64,000 nt of DNA from NCBI GenBank assembly GCA_963576735.1, contig OY755178.1, positions 3,038,001 to 3,102,000 on the forward strand. Direction: 5' to 3'. Under the pieces are notes generated by a model. It worked only from the letters and a program-made list of their open reading frames with translations, was not told the DNA's origin and did not search any database. The position numbers and the translations under genes are program-made. Positions within the stretch are counted from its first letter, which is position 1. Every line of letters begins with the position of its first letter. The stretch comes from Bedellia somnulentella (taxonomy: Eukaryota > Arthropoda > Insecta > Lepidoptera > Bedelliidae). Shown in pieces: positions 1 to 11,831 of the stretch.

Positions 1-32
1 GGACACGCACCTAGAATTGATGAATAGAGTAG

Positions 33-195
33 CATACATACATACATATGCTCACGGCTATGAATGTCTACATAGGGGTAGCCAGAGCTTCGGATTAAGA
101 AATTCGTCAGCTACTTTTGGAAGTTGTGAGGGGATAAGTTGTAAAACAAAGTATTTTGGTGATTAATCTCCAACCGCATCGAAAATATGTCACTT
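33..195 (-). mobile_element. Old SINE remnant with (TATG)n tail, present in every unit
   Basis: The stretch runs from a CATACATACATATG tail through the block GGGGTAGCCAGAGCTTCGG to CCAACCGCATCG. It is a decayed copy of the short element seen better preserved at 49,391, 56,255 and 60,955. Copies lie at the same place in units 2 to 8, and an inverted one lies upstream of the old plus-strand gene (55,133-55,300). The insertion therefore predates the amplification. Confidence 0.7.
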
Positions 196-1526
196 TCATG
201 ATTTTCAGCTTATCTTAGGAATTATTTTCAACTCTTTAGCTAAATGTGTTTTTCAGTTTTTTAAACAATGTATGTTTCATAATATCTTATTCACGGACAA
301 AATTTATGGTAAATAAATCATTCAAGTTTATTCTTAACATTGTTGTTACATTCGTTTTCCGCAAAAATCCCCTCGTGTTTAGATTTGTAACGATTAAACT
401 TTTTGATAAAATGCATCTTTTCTTTGAGACAAAATTACGGCCACTTATGTGTTGGCTTTTGCGCTTAATAGAAATAATGATGATTTATCTTTAATTACGT
501 TTTAGTACTAATAAATAAAGGATAATTAAAGGAAAGAAAAATTTCGACACTAGTGGGGATCCAACCCGTGACCTCCGAGTTTCCTTTACTTATTAGTAAT
601 AATCCCCACCTGAGATTTTTATGAACACAAATCATTCCAATTATACGTTTTATTTGTTTTTAAATATGCAATTATCTATTGTTTTTTGTTCGTTTTCTTG
701 TATGGGAGTCATATCATTAATTTTAAATGAATATTTAACCTCTACCGAAGAGTCGGCTTCGACAAGAGCTCCGGGTAAAACTGCCAAGAACTTTTCTTTT
801 CTGAACTGTTAAATTGCTTCATCTTCTTTTAGGTTGGTATAATTAGTTTTTCTTATAAATTTAAAATTATAAATTTGAGTCCTGCAGTGGCTTATTCTGC
901 TAAAGTGGTTTTTGTATTATCGACTTCCATCTTAGTTTGAATTATTGAATTAATTGATTGAATTCTAACTTTAACTGATGAATTACTGTGAAGCATTTTT
1001 CAAGTGGTGTTCTGATATTTTTACAGGTGGGATGAGGGATGACCCGATAATATTTTCAAATAACTTTACCATATTATCAGTAACTTGCCTTTAAACTATT
1101 ATCTTATTCGTTTCAATTGCAGATCTGATTTGAAAACTCTCCCATGTGGTCAGAGGTAATGCAGTCATTAACAATCTGGCCTGAATAATCACAATTGCAA
1201 TAAATATAATCTAAAAAGTTGAAGAGCTCTAGGTAATTCGGGCTGGCTCATTAAGTACTTTAAAAAGATTGAAAAAACTACAACCTTCTTTGAGCTACGG
1301 GAAACCATACGAAAAGCATCTTCCACCGCTGCTTCAAAGATATGAAAAATTTAATTGTGAATGTAATTATTTAGTTCGACGCAGAATATTGATTTCATCA
1401 TGTTCTTCAATAGAAAGTCTACAAATAACTTTTTTTTCTTTAAATCTAATTTCTACATTTAATAGGATCTTCCCAAGCAGTACATTATGGTCTCTCTGTT
1501 AAAACAACTGCCAACAGTGTACTTCA

Positions 1527-3885
1527 TACATACAAACACACATATTCTAACGCCGTTAGTTACCATTGGGGTAGGCAGAGACTATCGATCGCCACTTTGT
1601 ACGATCCTGACAAACCTCTCTAGCTTCATTTACATCCATCAATCATTTCATACAATGCACTTTCATTCTTCGTACTTCGGACACCTGCCTTTTTGAGCAC
1701 ATTTTCTATTTGATCCAAATGTGTCCTCCGAGGTTGTCCTCTACTAACATTACCTTCCACATTGGATCTATAGATCTCTTTGACCAATTTACTGCCATCC
1801 ACCCTTTCTATATGCCCAAACCATCTCAACATCTCTTTTTCTATCTTTCTTACAATATCATCTTTTACACCACACCTTCCACGATTCACGTCATTCCTCA
1901 CACGATCACATAACCTCACATTACAAACTTTTCTGAGGGACCTCATTTCTACTGCATTCACTCTGCTTTCATGCTTCTTCTACCACACCCAATATTCACT
2001 GCCATACATAAGCGTAGGAACAAGAACAGCATCAATCACAGCCATTCGGGCCTTTTCAGACACAGATTGATTATAGAATAGAATAGAATAACTCTTTATT
2101 GTACATCAAACAAAAAATTTACATTAGAAATTATCATACAGTTTACAATGAGGTACAATCGGCGGTCTTATCGCTAAAAGCGATCTCTTCCAGACAACCT
2201 TTGGAAGGTGAGATCGGTAAACTAGTTATCTGGGTAGATGCACAAAACAAGCTTACTTTAAAACTAACTTATTCAATTGAAATAATAAATAATAACATAA
2301 ATATTAATTACACAAAATAATATAATATTACACATATATGAACACACATACATGAGAATATCCAGTGCTCCATTTACCGTATTACCCTTTTTTACTCTTC
2401 TTTCAATGTCTTCATCACAATTTCCATCCCTAGTAAACAACCTTCCCAGATATACGAACTCTTTCACTTGTTCCACTTTCTTACCATTGATCTCAATCAC
2501 GCATTCAGTCATATTCTCCTCTGTCTCAAAAAACATGGTTTTGGTTTTATCTACATTCACTCTCATTCCTTTTCTTTCAAACGACGCCCATGCAATATTC
2601 ATCATCTCTTGCAACTCTTCAACCGAAGATGCAAGTAACACTTGATCATCAGTATATAAAAGGCATTTGATGACGAATCCACCCATTCTCAGTCCATAAT
2701 CACTTTCTGTCAGTGTTTTCCCTGTTTATTCCCAGACATGCACTAGAATCCTCATATAGTGATACCAACGCAAGTATAAGTTGGCTCCTCAAACCGAACT
2801 TGGATAACACCTCCCACAAATACTTCCTTACCACCCTATCATACGATATCTTTGAAGGTGCAATACACCTTTCGGTTCTTGGCTAAGAACATTTCAGTGA
2901 TGCTCCTTACAGAGAATATTTGATCCATACATCCCATTCCTTTTCTAAATCCTGCTTGCACATTCCGTATTTTCTCATCAGTTTAATTCATCACTCTTTC
3001 AATCAATACCTTTGCATACAATTTACCGACAACACTGAGTAGGCTGATTCCGCGGTAGTTTTTAGCTTCCTGGTGTGACCCTTTTGCTTTATATAAGGGC
3101 ACAATTACTGCCCTACACCAATCTCGTGTTACTTTATCACTTGACCAGCACTTTTGAAAAAGGAAGTACAGCCAGGAAGCCACCAACCCCTTACCAGCCC
3201 TCAGCATTTCGATACTTATCCTGTCATACCCTGCCGCTTTCCCTGCTTTTATACTTTTCAATGCTTTCATTACTTCTTCACAGAGGCCCCATTATCCTCA
3301 TATGCCCAGAGCCTCCAATATGTTAAAGACGGCTATGGTGATATCACGAGAAAGTGACCTGTACCAACGTTAGTGCCCCTATAGACTCTGGTGTCAACAA
3401 CCTTTGCTCTTAGCCTTTCATCCACTATCACAAAATCTATCATACTCCTCTCGCTTTCCCTTTGTCTAGCATAGATATGGATATCTTTGTGTTCATCAAA
3501 CATACATCAATCACTTTATCGCCATTCTCGTTCACTCTTTTATCACTAAACTTTTCTAAAACTCTTTCACAACCGTTGCGTGACACCCCAACCCAACCAT
3601 TAAAATCTCCTAACATAACAGTTCTCTCATTCTGATCTCACCGATTCGCAACATCGTCTGACAAATTCCAAAACTCCTCCCTCTCGGATAGTGATCTGGA
3701 CATGTCCGGAGCATACACGCAAATTATGCGCATCCGGACAAGCCCTACCTTCACCTTTACCCATAGGAGCCTTGGACTCACACATGCATAATCTTTCATG
3801 CACTTAGCCATCCTTTCAGATATTAGATAGAAGTCCCACTCCTTGCAAGCTCTGTCACTCTCGGCAACTCCCGACCAGATGGGCC
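1527..3885 (-). mobile_element. RTE-like LINE remnant, unit 1
   Basis: Read on the minus strand, this is a broken non-LTR element. It has an endonuclease piece (IICVYAPD, LGDFN), an RT piece (KAGKAAGYDRISIEML, NYRGISLLSVVGKLYAKV), a region with YTDD at the usual catalytic YADD position, and a C-terminal part ending near AYPNGN before a (TATG)n tail. Parts of the RT are deleted and frames are broken by stops and indels. Family assignment rests on these motifs. It is non-functional. Confidence 0.85.
2071..2351 (-). mobile_element. Truncated Jockey/CR1-like LINE 3' end inserted in the RTE remnant
   Basis: On the minus strand this 280 bp stretch ends in TGTACAATAAAGAG followed by (ATTCT)n, a non-LTR 3' tail with polyadenylation signal. 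It interrupts the RTE reading frame between the codons for ALDILM and SVSEKARMAV. The RTE copy at about 58,260 reads straight through this point, which supplies the empty site. The insertion is shared by nearly all units and is therefore ancestral to the array. Confidence 0.8.
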
Positions 3886-4059
3886 AAGTTGTGAAACCTC
3901 TTTTTCTTTGCGCTTAATTATATTAAATGAAAAACTTAAATTTAATACATGTAGATTGTAATCAATTGCATGCTTTTGCATCCTCAAATGTATGTGAACG
4001 TGAGTATGTATGTATGTGTGTGTGTGTGTTTGAATGTATGTTTGTGTGTGTGTTCGCGA

Positions 4060-4440
4060 TTGTGTATAATACATACATACATACATATGCTCACGCCATT
4101 AGTTCCCATTCGGGTAGGCAGAGACTATTGATCGCCACTTCGTACGATCCTGCCAAACCTCTCTAGCTTCGTTTACATCCATCAATCTTTTCATGCATAC
4201 TCTTTTATTCTTCATACGTCGGACGCCAGCCTTTTTGAGCACACTCTCAATTTGGTCCAAGTGTGTTCTCCGTGGTCGTCCTCTACTAACATTACCGTCC
4301 ACACTAGCTTTATAGATCCCTTTTAGCAATTTTTTATCATCCATCCTCTCTATATGCCCAAACCATCTTTCACACCACACTTTTCACGAATAACACTATT
4401 TCTCACTCGGTCACATAATCTAACATTACAATATTTTTTT
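4060..4440 (-). mobile_element. Second RTE-like LINE 3' end, unit 1
   Basis: A separate, 5'-truncated copy of the same LINE family encodes WFGHIERMDDKKL through QDRTKWRSIVSAYPNGN, then a (TATG)n tail at the left. A GT-rich simple repeat lies just left of it (about 4005-4065). Confidence 0.85.
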
Positions 4441-4484
4441 TAATTGTGTATATACAGTCTATTTTGAAAATCCTAGGAGTCACC

Positions 4485-4772
4485 AAATATTTAGCATTGT
4501 ATTTCTAATATCATCTCAGTCTGATCATAATTTAAAGTAAGTAACCAGGGTAAAAGTTCACATTTATCTAGTATTTTATTAATAGAATTATAAAGGTGAG
4601 GGCCTAAAAATGTAAAATAGTTTTGACCACATTTTGTGATTAATTTGGGTTTTACAAAAACAATGTCACGTCGCCGTTTGAGATTAAGACGATTTGATGA
4701 TACATCTGGTTTCAACACTGTCAATAAATTGTACAGCTTTCTTACTGTCAAAACTTCACAAAAAGAATAAGA
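4485..4772 (-). mobile_element. Jockey-type LINE C-terminal fragment, unit 1
   Basis: The minus strand encodes LTVRKLYNLLTVLKPD through YDQTEMILEIQC, the C-terminal end of a Jockey/CR1-type ORF2. The longer copy in unit 8 (to 51,064) extends it into WGGADRTNLKVLEVAQRG, typical of the post-RT region. Here it is cut off at an abrupt junction close to the 3' end of the peptide gene. The stretch TTATTAATAGAA is the empty site of the Helitron found in units 4, 5 and 7. Confidence 0.75.
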
Positions 4773-4853
4773 GTAGATTTTATCAATCTACTCTAATTCA
4801 AGAGTAACATAATATCTTAGATAAAAAAAAACACTTTGTTAGTTAATAAAGTT

Positions 4854-4928
4854 TTTATTAGGTGTTTTTTTATAAATATTTAAATTAAAACTGCTACTGG
4901 AAAAGGTGGCTGTAGTCATGGGTTAAAT
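4854..4928 (-). other. Candidate 3' exon (exon 4) and poly(A) signal of peptide gene copy 1
   Basis: After an acceptor (GTTACAG) a short exon-like block starts at 4928. It ends at a conserved TTTCCA|GTA, and an AATAAA signal (minus strand, 4859-4854) follows. The same block recurs in all copies, including the old copy (57,498-57,532), so it is part of the ancestral gene. With the stop in exon 3 it would be 3' UTR. Whether it is ever coding is open. Confidence 0.5.
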
Positions 4929-5159
4929 CTGTAACAAAAAAAATATTTCAAAAATCAGTAGAGAGTAGGGCAAAATTACGTATATTGTATGTTGTTAGTT
5001 ATGCTTCATTGCTGACAATTGTTTTCCAGCAAAAATTAAGGCTTAAGAGATACTTCAGCATTCGTATCAAGAGCAACAGTTTTCCTGAAAAGGCAGACTT
5101 ATAAAGTAATTCATGGAATTGTTTGATGTATGCATATATATATGCGAACATCTCTTACA

Positions 5160-5250
5160 TATAATATTAATATATATATATATATATATATCTAATATAT
5201 ATTTAATATAAATATATATTTAAATATATATATTTATATTCAAATTTACA
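5160..5250. repeat. AT microsatellite in intron 3
   Basis: A long (AT)n tract lies between exon 3 and exon 4. Its length differs in every unit: it is short in unit 2 (about 11,235) and long in units 5 (about 33,805-33,860) and 6 (about 39,280-39,540). Confidence 0.9.
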
Positions 5251-5362
5251 TTTGTTATATAAAGTTTTCTTGATAAAGTTATTTTTTTGTATGTTATGAT
5301 TTCATAAATAAACTTACACATTTTTTTATTCTTTTTCTATCTTACATCTGAGAAAACTAAAG

Positions 5363-5821
5363 CTATGATGAGCCGGCAGGAGGAGAGTTGTGTTGACCTG
5401 CAACATGTTAATTATAATGACGATCCAGCAAATAAATTAGCCTAGAACAGTTAGAGATATAAGTGCATAAATACAAAATAGGATTCAAAGAATACCGGGA
5501 TCCATTCCATACAAGAAGGGCTCTGAAGCGTCAGCGATCATTGCCTGGGACATCTGCAAATAAAAATTACATGAAATATGGAAGTTGTATGAAAATGTTC
5601 CTATTTGTTATGCCTCTACATTCCTATACTACTTCCGTCTGAAGTGTTATCTTGTTTCGTTCATTTAACATCCTTATTAGGTAGTTCAATAATTCTTATA
5701 TTTTTTTATTTGAAGGAAAGCTTCAAAAGTTTTTCTCCAGATATAATGTAACGCGATGTTAATACGATGTGATACTCACAGCTAAGAGAGCGAAGACGAA
5801 TGAGACTAAGAAGCACTTCAT
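5363..5821 (-). CDS. Small secreted peptide gene, copy 1 (three coding exons)
   Basis: Coding exons are 5821-5780 (MKCFLVSFVFALLA), 5553-5496 (MSQAMIADASEPFLYGMDP plus one base) and 5397-5363 (completes G, then QHNSPPAGSS and TAG). The splice sites are GTGAGT with TTTGCAG and GTATTC with TTGCAG. The product is 44 residues. The first 20 or so form a hydrophobic signal peptide, and ADA|SE is a plausible cleavage site, leaving about 21 residues rich in Pro, Gly and Ser with no Cys. The start is the first ATG after a TATA box at 5891-5884. Intron 2 lacks the 5 bp ATACC duplication that the other copies have just inside its donor, so the donor reads GTATTC, not GTATGG. I do not recognise the family. 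Secretion is inferred and the function is unknown. Confidence 0.75.
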
Positions 5822-5883
5822 TTTTAATATTGTTGACTGTTGTACGGTTTAACGATAGATAATTAAATGCTCCTAGAAATGTG

Positions 5884-6054
5884 CTTTTATATGCATCTCC
5901 ACACGCAGGAACAGCTCTCGTGGTAATTAGGCATTTAGTTCCGATTTTCCAGTCTTTTGTCATTTCCGCGAGTCGATATGCAATTGCAGTTGAAGGCCGT
6001 TTCTTGACGTCAACTTCAATCTATGCATAGCAATCCATTATCTAAATAATATTT
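5884..6054 (-). promoter_or_regulatory. Core promoter and proximal block of peptide gene copy 1
   Basis: TATAAAAG (5891-5884) lies 63 bp upstream of the ATG. Further upstream are GGAAAATC (5950-5943), an 8 of 10 match to a Rel/kappaB half pattern, and the perfect CRE/ATF palindrome TGACGTCA (6005-6012). The whole block is kept in units 2, 3, 4, 6 and 7 and in plus-strand copy 8. The boxes are visible; a role in induced or tissue-specific expression is inference. Confidence 0.6.
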
Positions 6055-7582
6055 GGACACGCACCTAAAATTGATGAATAGAGTAGCATACATACATACA
6101 TATGCTCACGCCTATGAATGTCTACATAGGGGTAGCCAGAGCTTCGGATTAAGAAATTCGTCAGCTACTTTTGGAAGTTGTGAGGGGATAAGTTGTAAAA
6201 CAAAGTATTTTGGTGATTAATCTCCAACCGCATCGAAAATATGTCACTTTCATGATTTTCAGCTTATCTTAGGAATTATTTTCAACTTTTTAGCTAAATG
6301 TGTTTTTCAGTTTTTTAAACAATGTATGTTTCATAATATCTTATTCACGGACAAAATTTATGGTAAATAAATCATTCAAGTTTATTCTTAACATTGTTGT
6401 TACATTCGTTTTCCGCAAAAATCCCCTCATGTTTAGATTTGTAACGATTAAACTTTTTGATAAAATGCATCTTTTCTTTGAGACAAAATTACGGCCACTT
6501 ATGTGTTGGCTTTTGCGCTTAATAGAAATAATGATGATTTATCTTTAATTACGTTTTAGTACTAATAAATAAAGGATAATTAAAGGAAAGAAAAATTTCG
6601 ACACTAGTGGGGATCCAACCCGTGACCTCCGAGTTTCCTTTACTTATTAGTAATAATCCCCACATGAGATTTTTATGAACACAAATCATTCCAATTATAC
6701 GTTTTATTTGTTTTTAAATATGCAATTATCTATTGTTTTTTGTTCGTTTTCTTGTATGGGAGTCATATCATTAATTTTAAATGAATATCTCTACCTCTAC
6801 CGAAGAGTCGGCTTCGACAAGAGCTCCGGGTAAAACTGCCAAGAACTTTTCTTTTCTGAATTGTTAAATTGCTTCATCTTCTTTTAGGTTGGTATAATTC
6901 GTTTTTCTTATAAATTTAAAATTATAAATTTGAGTCCTGCAGTGGCTTATTCTGCTAAAGTGGTTTTTGTATTATCGACTTCCATCTTAGTTTGAATTAT
7001 TGAATTAATTGATTGAATTCTATCTTTAACTATGAATTACTGTGAAGCATTTTTCAAGTGGTGTTCTGATATTTTTACAGGTGGGATGAGGGATGACCCG
7101 ATAATATTTTCAAATAACTTTACCATATTATCAGTAACTTGCCTTTAAACTATTATTTTATTCGTTTCAATTGCAGATCTGATTTGAAAACTCTCCCATG
7201 TGGTCAGAGGTAATCCAGTCATTAACAATCTGGCCTGAATAATCGCAATTGCAATAAATATAATCTAAAAAGTTGAAGAGCTCTAGGTAATTCGGGCTGG
7301 CTCATTAAGTACTTCAAAAAGATTGAAAAAACTACAACCTCCTTTGAGCTACGGGAAACCATACGAAAAGCATCTTCCATCGCTGCTTCAAAGATATGAA
7401 AAATTTAATTGTGAATGTAATTATTTAGTTCGACGCAGAATATTGATTTCATCATGTTCTTCAATAGAAAGTCTACAAATAACATTTTTTTCTTTAAATC
7501 TAATTTCTACATTTAATAGGATCTTCCCAAGCAGTACATTATGGTCTCTCTGTTAAAACAACTGCCCTCAGTGTACTTCATA

Positions 7583-9980
7583 CATACAAACACACATATT
7601 CTAACGCCGTTAGTTACCATTGGGGTAGGCAGAGACTATCGATCGCCACTTTGTACGATCCTGACAAACCTCTCTAGCTTCATTTACATCCATCAATCTT
7701 TTCATACAATGCACTTTCATTCTTCGTACTTCGGACACCTGCCTTTTTGAGCACATTTTCTATTTGATCCAAATGTGTCCTCCGAGGTTGTCCTCTACTA
7801 ACATTACCTTCCACATTGGATCTATAGATCTCTTTGACCAATTTACTGCCATCCACCCTATCTATATGCCCAAGCCATATCAACATCTCTTTTTCTATCT
7901 TTCTTACAATATCATCTTTTACACCACACCTTCCACGATTCACGTCATTCCTCACACGATCACATAACCTTACATTACAAACTTTTCTGAGGGACCTCAT
8001 TTCTACTGCATTCACTCTGCTTTCATGCTTCTTCTACCACACCCAATATTCACTGCCATACATAAGCGTAGGAACAAGAACAGCATCAATCACAGCCATT
8101 CGGGCCTTTTCAGACACAGATTGATTATGGAATAGAATAACTCTTTATTGTACATCAAACACAAATTTACATTAGAAATTATCCTACAGTTTACAATGAG
8201 GTACAATCGGCGGTCTTATCGCTAAAAGCGATCTCTTCCAGACAACCTTTGGAAGGTGAGATCGGTAAACTAGTTATCTGGGTAGATGCACAAAACAAGC
8301 TTACTTTAAAACTAACTTATTCAATTGAAATAATAAATAATAACATAAATATTAATTACACAAAATAATATAATATTACACATATATGAACACACATACA
8401 TGAGAATATCCAGTGCTCCATTTACCGTATTACCCTTTTTTACTCTTCTTTCAATGTCTTCATCACAATTTCCATCCCTAGTAAACAAACTTCCCAGATA
8501 TACGAACTCTTTCACTTGTTCCACTTTCTTTCCATTGATCTCAATCACGCATTCAGTCATATTCTCCTCTGTCTCAAAAACCATGGTTTTGGTTTTATCT
8601 ACATTCACCCTCATTCCTTTTCTTTCAAACGACGCCCATGCAATATTCATCATCTCTTGCAACTCTTCAACCGAAGATGCAAGTAACACTTGATCATCAG
8701 TATATAAGAGGCATTTGATGACGAATCCACCCATTCTCAGTCCATAATCACTTTCTGTCTGTGTTTTCCCTGTTTATTCCCACACATGCCCTAGAATCCT
8801 CATATAGTGATACCAACGCAAGTATAAGTTGGCTCCTCAAACCGAACTTGGATAACACCTCCCACAAATACTTCCTTACCACCCTATCATACGATTTAGA
8901 AATCTTTGAAGGTGCAATACACCTTTCGGTTCTTGGCTAAGAACATTTCAGTGATGCTCCTTACAGAGAATATTTGATCCATACATCCCATTCCTTTCTA
9001 AATCCTGCTTGCACATTCCGTATTTTCTCATCATTTTCATTCATCACTCTTTCAATCAATACCTTTGCATACAATTTACCGACAACACTGAGTAGGCTGA
9101 TTCCGCGGTAGTTTTTAGCTTCCTGGTGTGACCCTTTTGCTTTATATAAGGGCACAATTACTGCCCTACACCAATCTCGTGTTACTTTACCACTTGACCA
9201 GCACTTTTAAAAAAGGAAGTACAGCCAGGAAGCCACCAACCCCTTACCAGCCCTCAGCATTTCGATACTTATCCTGTCATACCCTGCCGCTTTCCCTGCT
9301 TTTATACTTTTCAATGCTTTCATTACTTCTTCACAGAGGCCCCATTATCCTCATATGCCCAGAGCCTCCAATATGTTAAAGACGGCTATGGTGATATCAC
9401 GAGAAAGTGACCTGTACCAACGTTAGTGCCCCTATAGACTCTGGTGTCAACAACTTTTGCTCTTAGCCTTTCATCCACTATCACAAAATCTATCATACTT
9501 CTCTCGCTTTCCCTTTGTCTAGCATAGATATGGATATCTTTGTGTTCCAACAACGTGTTCGTAACACAAAGATTCCTCCCCAAACATACATCAATCACTT
9601 TATCGCCATTCTCGTTCACTCTTTTATCACTAAACTTTTCTAAAACTCTTTCACAACCGTTGCGTGACCACCCAACCCAACCATTAAAATCTCCTAACAT
9701 AACAGTTCTCTCATTCTGATCACACCGATTCGCAACATCGTCTGACAAATTCCAAAACTCCTCCCTCTCGGATAGTGATCTGGACATGTCCGGAGCATAC
9801 ACGCAAATTATGCGCATCCGGACAAGCCCTACCTTCACCTTTACCCATAGGAGCCTTGGACTCACACATGCATAATCTTTCATGCACTTAGCCATCCTTT
9901 CAGATATTAGATAGAAGTCCCACTCCTTGGCAAGCTCTGTCACTCTCGGCAACTCCCGACCAGATAGCTGTAAATGGGCC
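7583..9980 (-). mobile_element. RTE-like LINE remnant, unit 2
   Basis: The best-preserved endonuclease piece of the array is here: an open stretch of 198 residues (9982-9386) with LLWVKVKVGLVRMRIICVYAPD, LGDFNGWVG and SMIDFVIVDERL. The N-terminal part of the endonuclease and much of the RT are missing. The Jockey-type 3' tail insertion lies at 8125-8400. Confidence 0.85.
8125..8400 (-). mobile_element. Jockey/CR1-like LINE 3' tail, unit 2
   Basis: Positional equivalent of 2071-2351, with a shorter (ATTCT)n run. Confidence 0.75.
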
Positions 9981-10159
9981 AAGTTGTGAAACCTCTTTTT
10001 CTTTGCGCTTAATTATATTAAATGAAAAACTTAAATTTAATACATGTAGATTGTAATCAATTGCATGCTTTTGCATCCTCAAATGTATGTGAACGTGAGT
10101 ATGTATGTATGTGTGTGTGTGTGTGTTTGAATGTATGTTTGTGTGTGTGTTCGCGATTG

Positions 10160-10535
10160 TGTATAATACATACATACATACATATGCTCACGCCATTAGT
10201 TCCCATTCGGGTAGGCAGAGACTATTGATCGCCACTTCGTACGATCCTGCCAAACCTCTCTAGCTTCGTTTACATCCATCAATCTTTTCATGCATGCTCT
10301 TTTATTCTTCATACGTCGGACGCCAGCCTTTTTGAGCACACTCTCAATTTGGTCCAAGTGTGTTCTCCCGGGTCTTCCTCTACTAACATTACCATCCACA
10401 CTAGCTCTTTTGATCCCTTTTACCAATTTTTTATCATCCATCCTCTCTATGTGCCCAAACCATCTTTCACACCACACTTTTCACGAATAACACTATTTCT
10501 CACTCGGTCACATAATCTAACATTACAATATAATT
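10160..10535 (-). mobile_element. Second RTE-like 3' end, unit 2
   Basis: Encodes WFGHIERMDDKKLVKGIKRA through SAYPNGN and ends in the (TATG)n tail at 10,163-10,185. Confidence 0.85.
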
Positions 10536-10584
10536 TTTAATTGTGTATATACAGTCTATTTTGAAAATCCTAGGAGTCACCGAA

Positions 10585-10845
10585 TATTTAGCATTGTATT
10601 TCTAATATAATCTCAGTCTGATCATAATTTAAAGTAAGTAACCAGGGTAAAAGTTCACATTTATAAAGGTGAGGGCCTAAAAATGTAAAATAGTTTTGAC
10701 CACATTTTGTGATTAATTTGGGTTTTACAAAAACAATGTCACGTCGCCGTTTGAGATTAAGACGATTTGATGATACATCTTGTTTCAACACTGTCAATAA
10801 ATTGTACAGCTTTCTTACTGTCAAAACTTCACAAAAAGAATAAGA
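10585..10845 (-). mobile_element. Jockey-type LINE C-terminal fragment, unit 2
   Basis: Same fragment as in unit 1, but about 22 bp spanning the Helitron target site is deleted (the sequence jumps from TTCACATTTA to TAAAGGTG). This unit could not have received the Helitron at that site. Confidence 0.75.
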
Positions 10846-11380
10846 GTAGATTTTATCAATCTACTCTAATTCAAGAGTAATATAATATCTTAGGTAAAAA
10901 AAACACTTTGTTAGTTAATAAAGTTTTTATTAGGTGTTTTTTTATAAATATTTAAATTAAAACTGCTACTGGAAACGGTGGCTGTAGTCATGGGTTAAAT
11001 CTGTAACAAAAAAAATATTTCAAAAATCAGTAGAGAGTAGGGCAAAATTACGTATATTGTATGTTGTTAGTTATGCTTCATTGCTGACAATTGTTTTCCA
11101 GCAAAAATTAAGGCTTAAGAGATACTTCAGCATTCGTATCAAGAGCAACAGTTTTCCTGAAAAAGCAGACTTATAAAGTAATTCATGGAATTGTTTGATG
11201 TACGCATATATATATGCGAACATCTCTTACATATATTATTAATATATATATTTATATTCAAATTTACATTTGTTATATAAAGTTTTCTTGATAAAGTTAT
11301 TTTTTTGTATGTTATGATTTCATAAATAAACTTACACATTTTTTTATTCTTTTTCTATCTTACATCTGAGAAAACTAAAG

Positions 11381-11831
11381 CTATGATGAGCCGGCAGGAG
11401 GAGAGTTGTGTTGACCTGAAACATGTTAATTATAATGACGATCCAGCAAATAAATTAGCCTAGAACAGTTAGAGATATAAGTGCATAAATACAAAATAGG
11501 ATTCAAAGAATACCATACCGGGATCCATTCCATACAAGAAGGGCTCTGAAGCGTCAGCGATCATTGCCTGGGACATCTGCAAATAAAAATTGTAAGTTGT
11601 ATGAAAATGTTCCTATTTGTTATGCCTCTACATTCCTACTACTTCCGTCTGAAGTGTTATCTTGTTTTGTTCATTTAACATCCTTATTAGGTAGTTCAAT
11701 AATTCTTATATTTTTTTATTTGAAGGAAAGCTTCAAATATTTTTCTCCAGATATAATGTAACGCGATGTTAATACGATGTGATACTCACAGCTAAGAGAG
11801 CGAAGACGAATGAGACTAAGAAGCACTTCAT
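11381..11831 (-). CDS. Small secreted peptide gene, copy 2
   Basis: Exons are 11831-11790, 11576-11519 and 11415-11381, with TATA box at 11901-11894 and TGACGTCA at 12015-12022. The predicted peptide is identical to copy 1. The intron 2 donor here is GTATGG. Intron 1 has lost about 17 bp close to the exon 2 acceptor, but the pyrimidine-AG context is retained. All splice sites remain GT-AG, so the copy looks intact. Confidence 0.75.

Larger units (their letters stand above)
1..6054. repeat. Tandem unit 1 (6.05 kb)
   Basis: First of eight direct repeats. Left to right it holds a spacer (1-1526) that in the other units lies upstream of the gene to its left, an RTE-like LINE remnant, a second RTE 3' end, a Jockey-type C-terminal fragment, and peptide gene copy 1 with its promoter. 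The window opens exactly at the sequence that follows the promoter block in every other unit, so the array probably continues to the left. The spacer has no convincing gene. It holds a SINE remnant near 33-195 and, near 540-600, a tRNA B-box-like stretch on the minus strand. Confidence 0.9.

Noticed and set aside
246..494. Plus-strand hydrophobic open frame (82 residues) in each spacer
   Set aside because: The old spacer copy lacks much of it and breaks the frame. It is AT-rich chance coding with no start context, splice signals or family.
1487..2070. Several plus-strand open frames rich in Ser, Thr, Phe and His opposite the LINE remnants
   Set aside because: They are antisense shadows of the minus-strand RTE-like coding sequence.
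5706..5963. An 85-residue minus-strand open frame (MTKDWKIGTKCLITT) recurring in every unit
   Set aside because: It spans the TATA box, 5' UTR and exon 1 of the peptide gene in another frame and runs through the first splice donor. Its conservation follows from the duplicated promoter and exon 1.
11381..11831. Assignment of the peptide to the lebocin family because of an EP-hydrophobic-LY stretch and proline content
   Set aside because: The similarity is a few residues, and the length and exon structure differ. It is too weak to name the gene.
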